Positions 51,470 to 63,004 of a stretch of 64,000 nt of DNA are shown here, piece by piece. The position numbers and the translations under genes were made by a program. Position 1 is the stretch's first letter. The number at the start of each line of letters is the position of its first letter. The notes under the pieces are model-generated. The model worked only from the letters and a program-made list of their open reading frames with translations. It searched no databases and had not been told where the DNA came from. This DNA is from Apus apus (Eukaryota; Chordata; Aves; Apodiformes; Apodidae), in the NCBI RefSeq assembly GCF_020740795.1, contig NC_067285.1, positions 17,786,001 through 17,850,000 of the forward strand. The letters run 5' to 3'.

Positions 51470-54400
51470 CAAGTGCCATCAAGATTTAGCACTGCACAGC
51501 CGTGACTGAGACAGAGGTGGCTCCATAGTGTTAACACTGTTGAAGATATTACTCCTGTGAAACAAGGCATCTCTCAATTAGATTTTTCTGTTGTATTTTA
51601 CTTGGCTAAAATTTATATACAGCAACCACAATACCAAGCTAATGCACTAACAGAAGAAACAGACTGAAAATAGAGTTTCTAGATATGAAGGTTCACAGAT
51701 TTCTTTGAAATGCAATATGTCAGCTCCACAGGTAATCTCAAAGATAATAGGTGGCTATAATAAAAGAAAACTATAAAGTTATCAGTCATCAGAACTGAAC
51801 AATAAAGTTTAAATTATTTTTTTAATTAATTAAGCTTTTTTGGTCTTCTGGTCTATTATGTTTCCAGGGACTAATCACACCTGCAACAAAAAGTCTCCAC
51901 ATTTATCAATCTACATGAAACTACTGAAAAATAACTGTTTCAAATGCCAAAGCCATTTTTTAGAAAATCTGGCAGGAAAGTGAGATTTATGCTTAAAATA
52001 TCTCTGAAGCAGCTTTAATTTTTACAGTGTGCCTGAATTTTATACATAAATTGCCACTTCATTTCAAATATGGTTTTAGGCCTACTTTCCCAAGCTCCCT
52101 ACAGCAAAATTTTGAGGTGGATGCTCCTTTTTTTCCTGAACACCTTTAAAGCTTGAATTTCTAAAAATTGACATTCCAGGTTTGATCCTCCAGCTGATCC
52201 TTGTCTGGGAGGGTGGAAGAGGTGCTGTGGTTGCTCTGCTTTCTGGAGTAAATTTGTGCCAGAGGACTAGACATGCTGATAGCCAAACCTGCTTTTTAGC
52301 TGCATTAGTTGGAAGAAGCCCAAAGGCAGCCCAGGAGACCAAAGGAGTGTTTCTAAATACAGGGCCTCATTCTCTTGTAAAATCAGCAGCTGTTGAAGAA
52401 ATTTGGAATCTATACAAACAGATGACTGAGAGACTGCCCACTCCACAAGCTGTTAGTAAGCAGGATGCTGGCTAAGTTGTTTCTGTGTTTTGCAGTGACA
52501 AGTCCATCTCTTTTTGGGACCCAGGAGCTGTATCTTCAGATTGTGCAAATTACGCATTTGTGCCAACTGAAGAGCTGATCAGGTTGCTTATCCTCATTGG
52601 CTGTAACACAACAACTGTGATTTGCCAGTGGTTTCTTGCTACTTGTATGAGGAATGTAATATGGCTGCTTGACAGGACCTATGTATGAATGTAGCTCATG
52701 GGGTAAATTACTGATCTGATGAGCTAAAAAGCAATAGGATGTTTCTGCATTTCCAGAGTGAAACTGTTGTCAGTGATGGAGGAACTTCACATTCTGCAAT
52801 GCAAATAATTTCTGTGTTTTGATGCTGTATAAAACTGCCTTCTGTTCATCAGCAAATTAATAAGGGTCCAAATAATTTTCATTAATGTTGAACAAGTAGA
52901 TTTGTCAGTAATCTGTAGTTCAATGGTTGGTTATGGTGTCCTGTTCCACTCTGTGCCTCAGAAGGGAAAGCAACAGGCTGATGTTCACCAATTTGATTTA
53001 GACCAAGAATACAGCCATAGGGGTGTAATATTTTTTTAATATATGAATATATATATGAATAGTATGTGTATCAACAGTTTTATTATTACTGCATATTTCA
53101 AATATAGCACATTAAAATTACTTGAATTCAGTTGTCTGTGTTCAAACAAAGCATTTCTTGCTGGCCTGCTTCAGAAGTGTGGTCAGAGTCAGTGGCATGA
53201 TCTGTGTACGTAGATCACAGAATAAGAGATGGGAGTGAAAAACTATTTAAAACTAATTATATTCCCCCTTTTTTTTTTTTTTTCCAGCTCTGCCTGGCTA
53301 TTGATTTCTGGGCCCTAATATATTTTGTTTAATATAAGTCCATAAAAAAAAGGACAAAAATTATCCATGAGTATTTCTTAATGAATTATGGAAAAAAAGT
53401 GACAAGTGGAGATGAAGATGATGTTTTAGATCTTAATGCAAAATGTATATAAAAAAGTACACAGTAATACAGTCTACAAAGAAGATAAACTATTTTGAAC
53501 AGGTTATAAATTGCCACTGTAATTAACTTTACAAAAATTTACTGTTTTTAACACATCATACCGTATCAGCTGGTTGTTCATGCCAGAACTGGATATTATA
53601 AAAGCCTGTTGGAATAATACTATGTACATGTTTATCCTAGTAAACAATACTGTATAATACAATAACAATTTTTATTATTTTTGTGTTTTAAGATATTTTT
53701 TAAAGATATTTTTTCATAGACTTTTCCATGTATGTGTTTAAGGCAGTATTTCTTTTAAATATCTAATTTAGCAGAAAGCATTCAACTAGTTTGATACACA
53801 TAGCTTTTGTAGAAAATGGTAGGGTTATTTCAGGGGTTTCTAACACTGTTTCTGCTCTGATGTAAGCCAATGGACAAAAGCTAATATACCAGAATGATGC
53901 TTTCTGTGCATAAAACACACTGAAATATCAGCCCTGTCATTAATCTCCCCACTAAGAAACAGGAGGAAGTGTCACAAGAAATGACCTGTGGGTGGAAGAA
54001 ATGGGAATACAGTCCAGGTTTGCAAAGCCTCGTGCCAAACTTCTACTCCCTAGTCCACACAGCTCAAAGTGAACAGTTCGTCATCCTGCCATGTGAAATA
54101 TTTCAAGTGACACAAAAATCTCTGGATTGTTGTTTTTTTTTTTAAGAGGAAAATATCTTGTATCTGCAATTTTTTTTAATTTATTTATTTTTTAATTTTA
54201 TTTTTTTTCTCCCCCGGAGATGATAATATTCAGGCTGTTCTCCACAAAGGCCATTTCCTGGCATGGCATGGTGCAGCAGTAAGCAGAGTAACATGGGCTA
54301 GCTGTGAACAATTTTCCAGGCTAACATTACTTGTTTGCACGAGCCCTGTTGAGCACTGATGGATATGAGCTTGGATGGAGCTGAGCCTATCTGGCTTCCT

Positions 54401-54745
54401 GGAACAGTGTGGCCTGACTTGGCTGGGGTAACAACTGTCTGAAGCAGAAAGAGATGGATCCTGCCTCAGATGAATCCTGCCTGGGGTAGTACTCTTCCAT
54501 GCAGTGAACAGGAATTCATTATAAGTAAATGAAACTGCTTACAACTTCTGAATTTATCCTATCTGTTTCCAATCCATAATGTTTGAAATGGGTAAGTTGC
54601 TTACATTCTAGTGAGACTTTTTGTCAGATCAGTTTTGGAACGTTTGATAACTTGTACCTTGAGAAATTGTGTGGAAAAAAAATTGGGAAAAATAATTACC
54701 TTCTGTTGAAAAATAAACCTGTTTTCAAAAAAAAAAAAAAAAAAG
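51470..54745 (+). other. SLC16A12: SLC16A12 3' UTR and downstream sequence
   Basis: No further coding exon is seen. A first poly(A) signal AATAAA is at 51801-51806 and a later one at 54712-54717 lies 9 bases before an A18 tract (54727-54744). AT-rich low-complexity sequence occurs at 53025-53060, and T-rich tracts at 53270-53284 and 54131-54210. The true 3' end cannot be fixed from sequence. Confidence 0.5.
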
Positions 54746-55077
54746 GCTTTGAACCTGAAACATTTCTGCCAACTTGGATGGTAACTTATCTCTTGAAAAA
54801 CAGACTGTCTGAGCTGCTGTGTAATTAATATATTTTGTATTGCCACAACAATCGCTTGTTTGCTTTCTCAAGTGTTACAAACTCATGTGAGAAGGAAGAG
54901 CTTGTTTAAGTTAAGCTGTAACAGTACTTCATGGCCAGCACGATGAAGTCCTTTGTGAAGATCACCTCAGTAAATAATACCACTTTCTAAGTGACTGTTC
55001 AGGTAGTGCTCTATATAATTTAGAAGGTGCTTAAAAAATGAACGCTTCCTGCAGGGTTGCCTTGACTCCTTTCCTCC

Positions 55078-55400
55078 ACACCCCCCCTTACCCCCCCCCG
55101 CGACCCTCCTTCCCCTGCACTGCAAGAAGTGTTCAGCTTCTATGTGGTTCTGGCTGTGCCCACTGCCCTGAGCACTGCCGAATCCGTGCTTCGTTGTGTT
55201 CGCTTCCCGAAGCTCAAGGTCGGTCTTTTCCCGGTGTCTCCGGTCCAAGCGATGCATCAGCAGCACCACCCAGTGGGAAGCAGCATCCTCCGCAGTCACA
55301 AGGCACTGGGTAAGAGCTCCCAGGCAGTGTTTGCACGGAGCATCCCCGACGGTACCGAAATCCAGCGCAATCCCCCCCAGCCCGAAGAAGTAAGACACGA
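55078..55400. other. Small CpG-rich patch of unknown role
   Basis: Between about 55178 and 55400 there are roughly 17 CpG dinucleotides, far above the surrounding DNA. The patch is preceded at 55080-55101 by C-runs broken by TTA, which on the minus strand could form a G-quadruplex. It lies downstream of both convergent genes, so it is not the obvious promoter of either. It could be an orphan CpG island, an enhancer, a non-coding RNA promoter or a decayed retrocopy. Open frames cross it on both strands and none is recognised. Confidence 0.5.
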
Positions 55401-56919
55401 TAAAAAGATTTCTTGCATCCCTGCTCCTCTCAGTATGTGTTTTTTTTTCCTGTAAAGAAGATTGAGCCACACTAACTCTATAAAAATTCAGAGTTGCATT
55501 TTTCTTAAAATACTTTTCTACTTTGCTTTATTTCTACGAGGTTTATTTTTCCAAGAGAAAGGCAGGAGAAGCTTTGGAGACAGGATGTGCCACCACAGCT
55601 TCAGGAATCTGCATCGCTTCTTCCTCGAATCCTCTCCTGCTGCCTTCCATGCCCTCAGGAGGGTTTGGATGGAAACAGTGCTGAGGTTGGAAGCTTCAAG
55701 ATTGAGAAGGGCAATGAGGTTGCCTGATGTACCCTTTTGCCCATATAGGTGAGCACAATACTAGAGGCAATCACCGGTACCCTCAGCTGTACTGTTGTAC
55801 CTCCCAGCTTTCAGGAGTGCTATGTCAGTTCTGTTCCCAGTTCTTCCTGTTCTCCTTCTTCCCTACTCTTTCCACAGGTAGCACCACCTTTGTTTGTAAG
55901 AGAAAAGTTGGCAGGTGCCTGGAAAACTAGGGTGGATTTTGCCTGCCTCAGCCCGTTCTTAGGAAGAATGTGTGGTTGTATGGTGTACCCCGTTAAGGTC
56001 CTGATCACTTTCACTTGTATTATGAAAAACTCTTTGAGGGAGAGTTGAAAGGGGAGAGGTTTCTTGATTATTCATGACCTGGCATATTGTATACTGCTTG
56101 AGGCCCATCATTCTGTCTGTACATGAGATTGTTGTTGCAGTGGCAGGAATGCTCTAAATGGCTGAAAGCAAAAGTGCACATCCTTCTCGATGGGGTTTGT
56201 GACCAGTTTGTTTCATTCTACACTACTGGCTAAGGCTCAGAAATGTTTTGTGCAGATTAGTTTTTCCTGAGCACCATGATCTGTTATGCCAAGGTACAGT
56301 ACTGTGGAATTAGGCTGGCCTGTTGTAATGAATACTGAATTTTAGTTGGATAGCTGAAGACAATCACCTGCTCCACGCATTCCCTGTCCTTTCAGCCCTT
56401 TCTTCTCCTCATGCAGATTCTGTGAGCACCCACCTCTTTTCCCATAAGTAGCCCATGTTCTGCTAGCCTGTTCTCCAGTGCTAATGCAACTCTTTGCTCT
56501 AGCAGTGCTCTGCCTTCCACCTCCAGTTTGGTACATTTATTGAATGTGTTTTCTATTCCTAGCTTGTTTCAAGACCGTGTCTGTAGAAAGCACTCTCTTT
56601 GGCCCCTCAAAGAATGCCTTTCCTTCCTCTCCAGGTAATTGCTGCAACAGTTCCTGACAGTGTGGTTTGGGATAAACTAGGCTGAGAAGTTGTATTGTGC
56701 ACAGTTTAATTCCTTGATGCAACACCTCTGAAGCCATCCTAGCTGACAGAGCAAGAAAATAAATGCTGTTATCTCCTGACCATTTCATATCCTGCCAAAA
56801 TATTATTTCTTTTACTTTTTTGAATGGCCATTTCCTTTCTTTCGTCTATTAATATAAGGATCGGTCAACAGAATGATACCAGAAGCAATAGTTGATGAAT
56901 GCAATGCTCTTTAATAGTG

Positions 56920-56943
56920 CATAATAATAATAATAATAATAAT
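56920..56943. repeat. (TAA)n microsatellite
   Basis: About eight uninterrupted trinucleotide units (ATAATAATA...) lie just downstream of the IFIT5 3' end. Likely length-polymorphic. Confidence 0.9.
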
Positions 56944-57189
56944 ACACATTTTGTAAGCTTTCCAAGAAGTGGTTATTTTTCCTAGTTAAATAACACACAA
57001 GTAGCAAACTAAACAACTCTTCAACAAAAGCTTAGTTTAAATAACACACACACAGAAACATTTAAAAATACTTGAAAAAGTATCAGAAATTCCACTTGTG
57101 TGTGTAAGCATGCTTTTCAAGTGGGTGGATTAAATGATACAGTATGATTCCCTTTTTCTTAGTAGAAAGTTCCAGAGTATAAGTTCTGT

Positions 57190-57504
57190 GTTCTACAAAT
57201 CATCACTTAAACACAAATTTTATTCTAGCATTAGCACTGAAGACTAAGATAGCTTAGCTATTATTTGGTATTTCTAAGCATGCTCTCCATTGGTAAATAA
57301 ATTAACAATCATCACCTGCAATTTCTACATTATAAACAGAAGTGATGCCATCAGATGTTTCACCTGATTATAACTACAATCTTAAAAAGAAAAAACAACA
57401 AACATGAGTGGCAATATCCTTGGATTTGGGGTTGGTGAGGGGTTTTTTGTTTTGTTTTATTTGATTTTTTGGTTTTTGTTCTATGGGAAGGATTTTTTGG
57501 AGCT
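57190..57504 (-). other. IFIT5: IFIT5 3' UTR (extent inferred)
   Basis: Downstream of the IFIT5 stop on the minus strand, AATAAA signals are read at 57461-57456 and 57224-57219. An A/C-rich tract (T/G-rich on the + strand, about 57433-57480) lies between the stop and the first signal. Which signal is used is unknown. Confidence 0.5.
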
Positions 57505-58942
57505 TCAGCTTGAGATGGAAAGTCGTAGTTCACATAATGCACTCAGATAGTCTTCACTGTCTGGACACAATTCAAGGGCTTTCTCATAGCACTCAATTGC
57601 TTCATGTTTTTCACCATATAGATTATGAATGAATCCAAGTGTACCAAAATCTGTTGCATCTTCTGAACATCTCTTAATTCTCTGTTCCAACAATTTCTTC
57701 AGCCCGTATCCACACCTCTTTCTTGCATAAGAATCATTTTCAATTTTCAGTCCTTTTAGGTAATACCTAATGGCTTCAGATTCCGATTTTCTATGGAAAC
57801 GCTGAAAATTGCCATAGTGGTAGCAGAATTCTTGTTTATCATCATCAAATAGAATATGTATCTGAATTGCCTTCTGAAATGTCTCTTCTGCTTCTTCATA
57901 CCTCTTTTCTTCAGTATACATATTTGCTAGATCCATAAAGGCAGCAAAAAATTCTTTCTTTTCAACAGTCGCTGTTTTAAAATGAAAAGTCGCAAGTCTG
58001 ATGAGTTCTTTCACTTGTTCTTCAGGTGGATATCTTGTAGCTCTTTTCAATTGCAACAGTTTTCCTCTGTAGCAGAGTCCTAGCTGGTGATGCAAAAAGG
58101 CAGATTCTGGTGTCACTGCTAGGGCCTTTTTCAAAATCTCCAGTGCCTTGTCCATTTCTCCTTTCCTTCTGTAAAATTTAGCTGCGTATCTCAGCAAATA
58201 AGGAAGATCTGGGGTTTTCTGCATTGCTTCTTCAATGTATCTCTCCCCTTCAACAGCTCTATTTAAGGTCTGAAGTTTTAATGCAAGTAATGCTATAATG
58301 GATGTATCTGTTGGATTCAGCTCCACTGCACGCTTCAGGGGGTTGAGGGATAGGCTTACATCATTATTTTCTCTATAAGAAAGTTCCTCCAGGCGATACA
58401 TTGCTATTGCATACCCAGCATTAAATTCTGGGTTGTTGAGATCATTCTTCAGAGCATTTTCAAAGGAATTTTTTGCTCTTTCATAGTATTTTCTCCCAAA
58501 TGCTAACAATGCCCATCCTTTCTCAGCACAGATTTCTGGAAACTCACTCTTCCATTCAGCAGTACTTGAAAGCTTTTTGCAGCTGTTTCCCACTTTGCTT
58601 GCATAGGTATGAGCTTCTTCATAATTCTCCATGTGGTAGTAGATCCAAGCATAGTTCCCCCAGGTAACAAGACTTCTCCTGGGAATTTCATCTGGATGAT
58701 TTTTTTTAATTTCTTCTTCAGCTTTCTGGAGATTTCTTAGGGCTTCCTCATTTGAATTCTTCAGGTGGCATACATAGGCTAGTAGATTATAATTTGAGAC
58801 ATTGTTTTTTGTGAAAAACTCAGTCCGATTTTCTATTCTTTTCTCTAGGCTATCTAGATCCGCATCCTGCTTCAGCAAAGTCCATGTAAAATGACATTCT
58901 AGCTCTAGGAGGGATCTCTTCAAGGAATTCCTGGAAACAGTA
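57505..58942 (-). CDS. IFIT5: IFIT5 large coding exon
   Basis: On the minus strand the acceptor TTTTCTTCTAG precedes T-ACT-GTT-TCC, so the split Ser codon AG/T joins exon 1. The frame is uninterrupted for 478 codons to TGA at 57507-57505. The WGNYAW(I/V)YYHM and EKGWALL motifs typical of IFIT proteins are present. Confidence 0.97.
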
Positions 58943-61900
58943 CTAGAAGAAAAAAAAAGAAAAACTTAGACTTTTTGCTACTCTTGTTTTTAAACAAGGC
59001 ATGATGTACTTCAGAAGCAAGCAACACCTCAGCTGGTGCCACTAGTCAACAATAAGCCACAGCTGTAGGAAGCCTTTGTCTAAAGATCTGAATATCTTTA
59101 TTTTATTATTAGTTATTTCAGTAGTTATTTCTTTGCCAGTGTACGAGGGCAGCAACAGAGCTGGTGATATGGATGTCAGAAAGGAGAGCTAGTCTCTGTG
59201 CTAAAACTGGCATATCTCTGAGCTTCAGGAATGTACTACTTCTGCTGGGAACAGTTCACAGAATGTTAGGGGTTAGAAGGGACCTCGAAGGTTCATCTAG
59301 TCCAAACCCCTGCCAGAGCAGGATTACCTAGAGTAGATCATACAGGAAGGCATCCAGGTGCGTTTTGAATGTCTCCAGTGAAGGAGACTCCACAACCTCT
59401 CTGGGCAGCCTGTTTCAATGTTCTGCCACCTTCACAGTGAAGAAGTTTTTCCTTATGTGTTTGTGGAAATTCTTATGCTCCAGCTTGTGCCCATTGCCCC
59501 TTGTCCTATCATTGGACATCACTGAGAAGAGCCTGGTTCCATCCTCCTGACACTCACCATTTACATATTTATAATCATTAATGTGGTTGCCCCTCAACAT
59601 CCTTTTCTCCAAGCTAAAGAGACTCAGCTCCCTCAGCGTTTCCTGGTAAGAGAGATGTTCCACTCCCTTAATCATCTTTGTGGCTCTGTGCTGAACTCTT
59701 TAAAGAAGTTTCCTGTCCTTTTTGAACTGAGGGGCCCAGAACTGGACACAGTACTCCAGATGGGGCCTCACCAAGGCAGAATAGAGGGGAAGGAGAACCT
59801 CTCTCTCGACCTACTAACCACACCCCTTCTAATACACCCCAGGATCCCATTGGCCGCCTTGGCTACAAGGGCACATTGCTGGCTGTCACCGTTTGACTCG
59901 GGTCTGACAACAATGCTCTCGATCCCTTCCTCCTTCCACCCAGGTAGGGAAGGAGAGAGAGAAAAAGAGAGAGACATGGCTGGATTGAAAACTAAACTAC
60001 ACAGCTTTAATTAAACACTAATGATGTAAGAAAATATATACAATTATATACAGATATGTTCAGGTATATGCAAAAGCCTCTTGTCTCCCCCAGCAACTCC
60101 CACAGCACTCCCCTCAGCTGGAACAGTTCTGAGAAATCCTGGAGTTGCTGCTGGAGAAAGTGGAGAGTGATGAGGGTCAGGAGAGCTCGAGCCTAAGGGT
60201 TGACGGTGATGGATGGACGGAGTCCTCCCCGGACGCCGGCCATGGATGAAAGAGAAGGGAAGAAGAAGAAGGAAGGAGGTTGTCTTCTTTGATCTCTGAC
60301 CTTCCTCTGAGCTTACGTAGATATATGGAATGGAATATCTCTGGCCAATTTTGCTGTCTGTCTAACTCAGCCTCCTATGGGGGGGTCATAGATCTCCCCA
60401 TAGTGTCTGAGCTGGCAGAGTAAAGGTGCAACCTTGAACACCCAGCAGTTAGAAAAACGTTCCAATGTCTTATCAGCCTAGCTAGAACAGAATGTTGCTA
60501 GTTAAAAGAAAGCTCACTGAAGAAAAAAAAATGAGTAAAAAGGGAAATTGGCTTCATCCTGGCTCAAACCAGGACACTGGCTCATGGTCATCCTTCTGTC
60601 CACATGGATCCCCAGGTCCCTTTCCTCTACACTGCTCTCCAACAGGTCAGTCCCCAACTTCTACTTGTACATGGGGTTGTTCTTTCCCAGGTGCAAGACT
60701 CTACACTTGCCCTTGTTAATTAAATTTCTCCCTGTCCAACTCTGCAGCCTGTCTAGGTCTTGCTGAATGGCATCACAGCCTTCTGGTGTGTCAGCCACTC
60801 CTCCCAGTTTAATGTCATCAGCAAACTTGCTGGCAGTGCACCCTGTTCCTTCATCCAGGTTGTTGATTAATATATTGAATAGTACTAGTCCCAGTACAGA
60901 TTCCTGAGGGACTCCACCAGATACAGGCCTCCAACTAGACTCTGTCACATTGACCACAACTCTCTCACTTCTTTCCTTTAACAATTGCAGAATCCTACCC
61001 AAAAGAGGTAATAAAAAACTTCCCCCAAAATACAGAAAAAGTGTTATAGTGCCTTTCTAATGTCTGTATATTTGATGGATTTTATTATTAATTTCATTTT
61101 TAATGTGCTGCATTTTCAAAGGCTTGTTTGTTACCTCATGGCACCATTTTTATGTTATGACTATACTGATGTATCCAGTAGCTGGCTCCCATATCCCACC
61201 AGTCCCCCCAGTTTCTGACACTTGGGCATACAGCCTCCTGAGGGTGCAAGCCACGCCGCTTGCTGACCAAACACTCACTCACTCGCTAAACCTGTGGATT
61301 CCCAGAAGCTGACTTTTAACATCCTTTAGCTGGTCAGGGATCTCTCTCTACTCAGATGCCTCACCTCTACAGGCAGACACGCACACACACACGCATACCG
61401 ACCAGACCCTGTTTACATGCAAGTGGTCCTTAATACCCCCTTTTTTTACTCTATAGTTCTCAACATTTATTCCTTCTGAGATCCCTTGTTTCCCTGCCCT
61501 TGGTCCCCTACCCAAACATCCCATAATAAGTCTCCCACAATCCCCCAAAATTTTCCCTGCATCCTGTAACATCTTACGTATTCCTGGGTAGTTCAGACTG
61601 TCAGGCTCTCCTTTGGGCCCCTGGTGCCGAGTGTACCCCCAAGCCTGTGGAGCTGAGGGTCTCCTGGGGCAGCCTTGGCAGGGCCAGGTGGGGGTTTTTT
61701 GTCCCCCTGTAAAACCTAGAGGGTCTAACAACCTGCCTGGTACAACGTGTGCTGCCAATCAACTGTACAGTCATGTGAAAGAGAGAGATGTCTTTTGTGG
61801 AAAGACTGGAAAATTATGAGGAAGTGAATCAAGGACGAGTTGGAGAGCAATTCTTAAAGGTTCTGGGACAGTGGGAAGGACACTGGGGAAAGCAACACCA

Positions 61901-62930
61901 AATACATGTTTCCATCCAAACCATCTGACACAGAGGTACTGGAGGAAGGTCAGATGAGAAAGGTATTTATAAATGCTGTTAATGTGTAAGTTTGTTTTAC
62001 AGACTTTGCCTTTCTCAAATAATCTTCTCTGCCCAATTGATGTTTTTGATTGTTATCAACAGCAGTTCTTACTTAGAAAGATGTATGTAAGGTAATTACA
62101 GTTCTTTGGAGTGAAGGGTAATTGAGCATAAGTTCCTGTTATTATCACACTCTTGTTAGAAACCTTCAGCTACATGAAAGTACTTCAGAACAGATATTGG
62201 CTTCCAGATCAGCAGGAATAGCTTGAAGCATTTAAATGGGTCCCATTCCATTAAAAATGAAACATGTTGGATTCTGCTGCTTCAGCTGAGGACCATGACA
62301 ATGTCCATGGTTGAAAACAACAGTGAAGGGTAGTTAATGAAAAGATCTTTGAAGAAAATTAATATTCATGAATGCCACAAAGCTGGGTTTCTGATGTAGA
62401 TTAGATACAGTTTAGCTTAGTTGGACACATAACTGGTAAATGCCATTTCCAAAGTTGTAAACAGCTATTTGAGTGCCTGTGAGCCTCTGTGCATGCGTGA
62501 CAGTCCAGAAAATTTTACGCCTCTCTTACACTCGAAGCTGCAGCCCAGAACTGGCACTGCTGTGTTTGTTGGTCCTCACAGTAGGAGGGATCAAAAAGTA
62601 AATTCTCAAATGCATCAGTGCCAGTCACTCGTTTGGCTGGGCACCACCTATGGCTGTAGCCTGGATTTCATCCCTAAACTGCATGCATACAGTTTTTCTG
62701 ACTGTCAGTTCTGTTCACAGAGACTACCCCTTGTCACAGAAGCAATAACATTGTAACATTCAATAGCATCTTTATCTTGATTATTCCAGTAAATATTCTG
62801 TAAAATATTTTCTGTTGTTTGGATCCCCAAAGTCCCTCACTGCTTACTTACATTTATACAAATAATAAACATTACTTCTTCTGGCATAGCAAAAAAACAT
62901 TTCAGTGACTGGGTTGCTTGCTTACCTCAT
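57505..62930 (-). CDS. IFIT5: Interferon-induced protein with tetratricopeptide repeats 5, complete CDS in two exons
   Basis: IFIT proteins are interferon-induced cytosolic TPR proteins that bind foreign RNA by its 5' end and limit its translation; IFIT5 prefers 5'-triphosphate RNA. Coding starts with ATG AG in a 5-nt piece of exon 1 (62930-62926, donor GTAAGC) and continues in one large exon (58942-57505), the standard IFIT gene structure. The product is 480 residues, beginning [20 protein letters not shown] and ending [12 protein letters not shown] helices run through most of the length. Pocket residues conserved with human IFIT5 include the [13 protein letters not shown] helix (human Y250, R253, R260), [11 protein letters not shown] (human H287, Q288) and GYAIAMYR (human R186). 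Human T37 and Q41 are both Arg here, and K150 is Ala. Only one IFIT gene is seen here, whereas mammals have several. A start at the in-frame TTG 58923 would wrongly omit the N-terminus. Confidence 0.97.
59258..61010 (-). mobile_element. CR1 LINE fragment, 5'-truncated, split by an LTR
   Basis: Read on the minus strand this is the 3' end of a CR1 retrotransposon. At 61002-60661 an open segment shows the reverse-transcriptase blocks [20 protein letters not shown] and [11 protein letters not shown] (the FADD catalytic motif), then [13 protein letters not shown]. After the interruption the frame resumes near 59860 with [15 protein letters not shown], followed by [15 protein letters not shown] and DRTRGNG toward the 3' UTR (GGTTAGAAGGGACCT on the + strand at 59270). 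The coding part is decayed and truncated to roughly 1 kb of an element that is several kb when full, so it is not active. It lies in the IFIT5 intron in the same direction as the gene. Confidence 0.94.
59884..60576 (-). mobile_element. Solo ERVL-type LTR, 693 bp, inserted in the CR1
   Basis: The CR1 sequence breaks after CTGGC (59879-59883) and resumes at a second CTGGC (60577-60581). Between them is a block with TGTC...GACA ends, so the 5-bp target duplication and TG/CA termini define an LTR. Read on the minus strand it begins TGTCCTGGTTTGAGCC, the start typical of avian class III (ERVL) LTRs as I recall them, and an ATTAAA lies toward its 3' part. No internal retroviral genes are present, so it is a solo LTR left by recombination. 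A 5-bp duplication fits ERVL. The purine-rich part (60240-60280) is the G/A tract on the + strand. Confidence 0.87.
62926..62930 (-). CDS. IFIT5: IFIT5 first coding exon (ATG AG)
   Basis: On the minus strand, AACC-ATG-AG/GTAAGC gives Met and two bases of Ser. IFIT genes characteristically have this minimal first coding exon. The match of phase and residues (MS then TVSRNS) with the large exon and the promoter motifs upstream make this the start. Confidence 0.9.
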
Positions 62931-63004
62931 GGTTTTCCTTCTTTTCTCACTTGTCTTAACGTAGCTTCAAAGCCAAAGGAGTTCTGCTCACTGTTGTTAT
63001 GACT

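Larger units (their letters stand above)
54746..57190. other. Intergenic region between the convergent genes SLC16A12 and IFIT5
   Basis: I recognise no gene. It contains a C-rich run and a CpG-rich patch (55078-55400, separate entry) and a TAA microsatellite at 56920-56943. A 167-codon open frame on the minus strand (54967-55470) overlaps other open frames on the + strand. It starts from a rare context and matches no family I know. Confidence 0.5.
58943..62925 (-). other. IFIT5: IFIT5 intron
   Basis: A 3983-bp intron bounded on the minus strand by GTAAGC and CTTCTAG. It contains the CR1 and solo LTR entries below, and a short CA microsatellite at about 61378-61396. The rest (61010-62925) is unique sequence in which I see no gene. 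Length is unremarkable for the family. Confidence 0.9.

Noticed and set aside
54967-55470. 167-codon minus-strand open frame as a new gene
   Set aside because: No family recognised, Gly/Arg-rich end comes from the C-run, and another long frame runs antisense through it. Kept only as part of the CpG-patch finding.
58503-58691. Open frames overlapping the IFIT5 exon in other frames and on the + strand
   Set aside because: Shadows of the strongly supported IFIT5 coding sequence.
60661-61002. 113-codon minus-strand open frame as a host gene
   Set aside because: It is the reverse-transcriptase part of the CR1 LINE (FADD motif), not a host gene.
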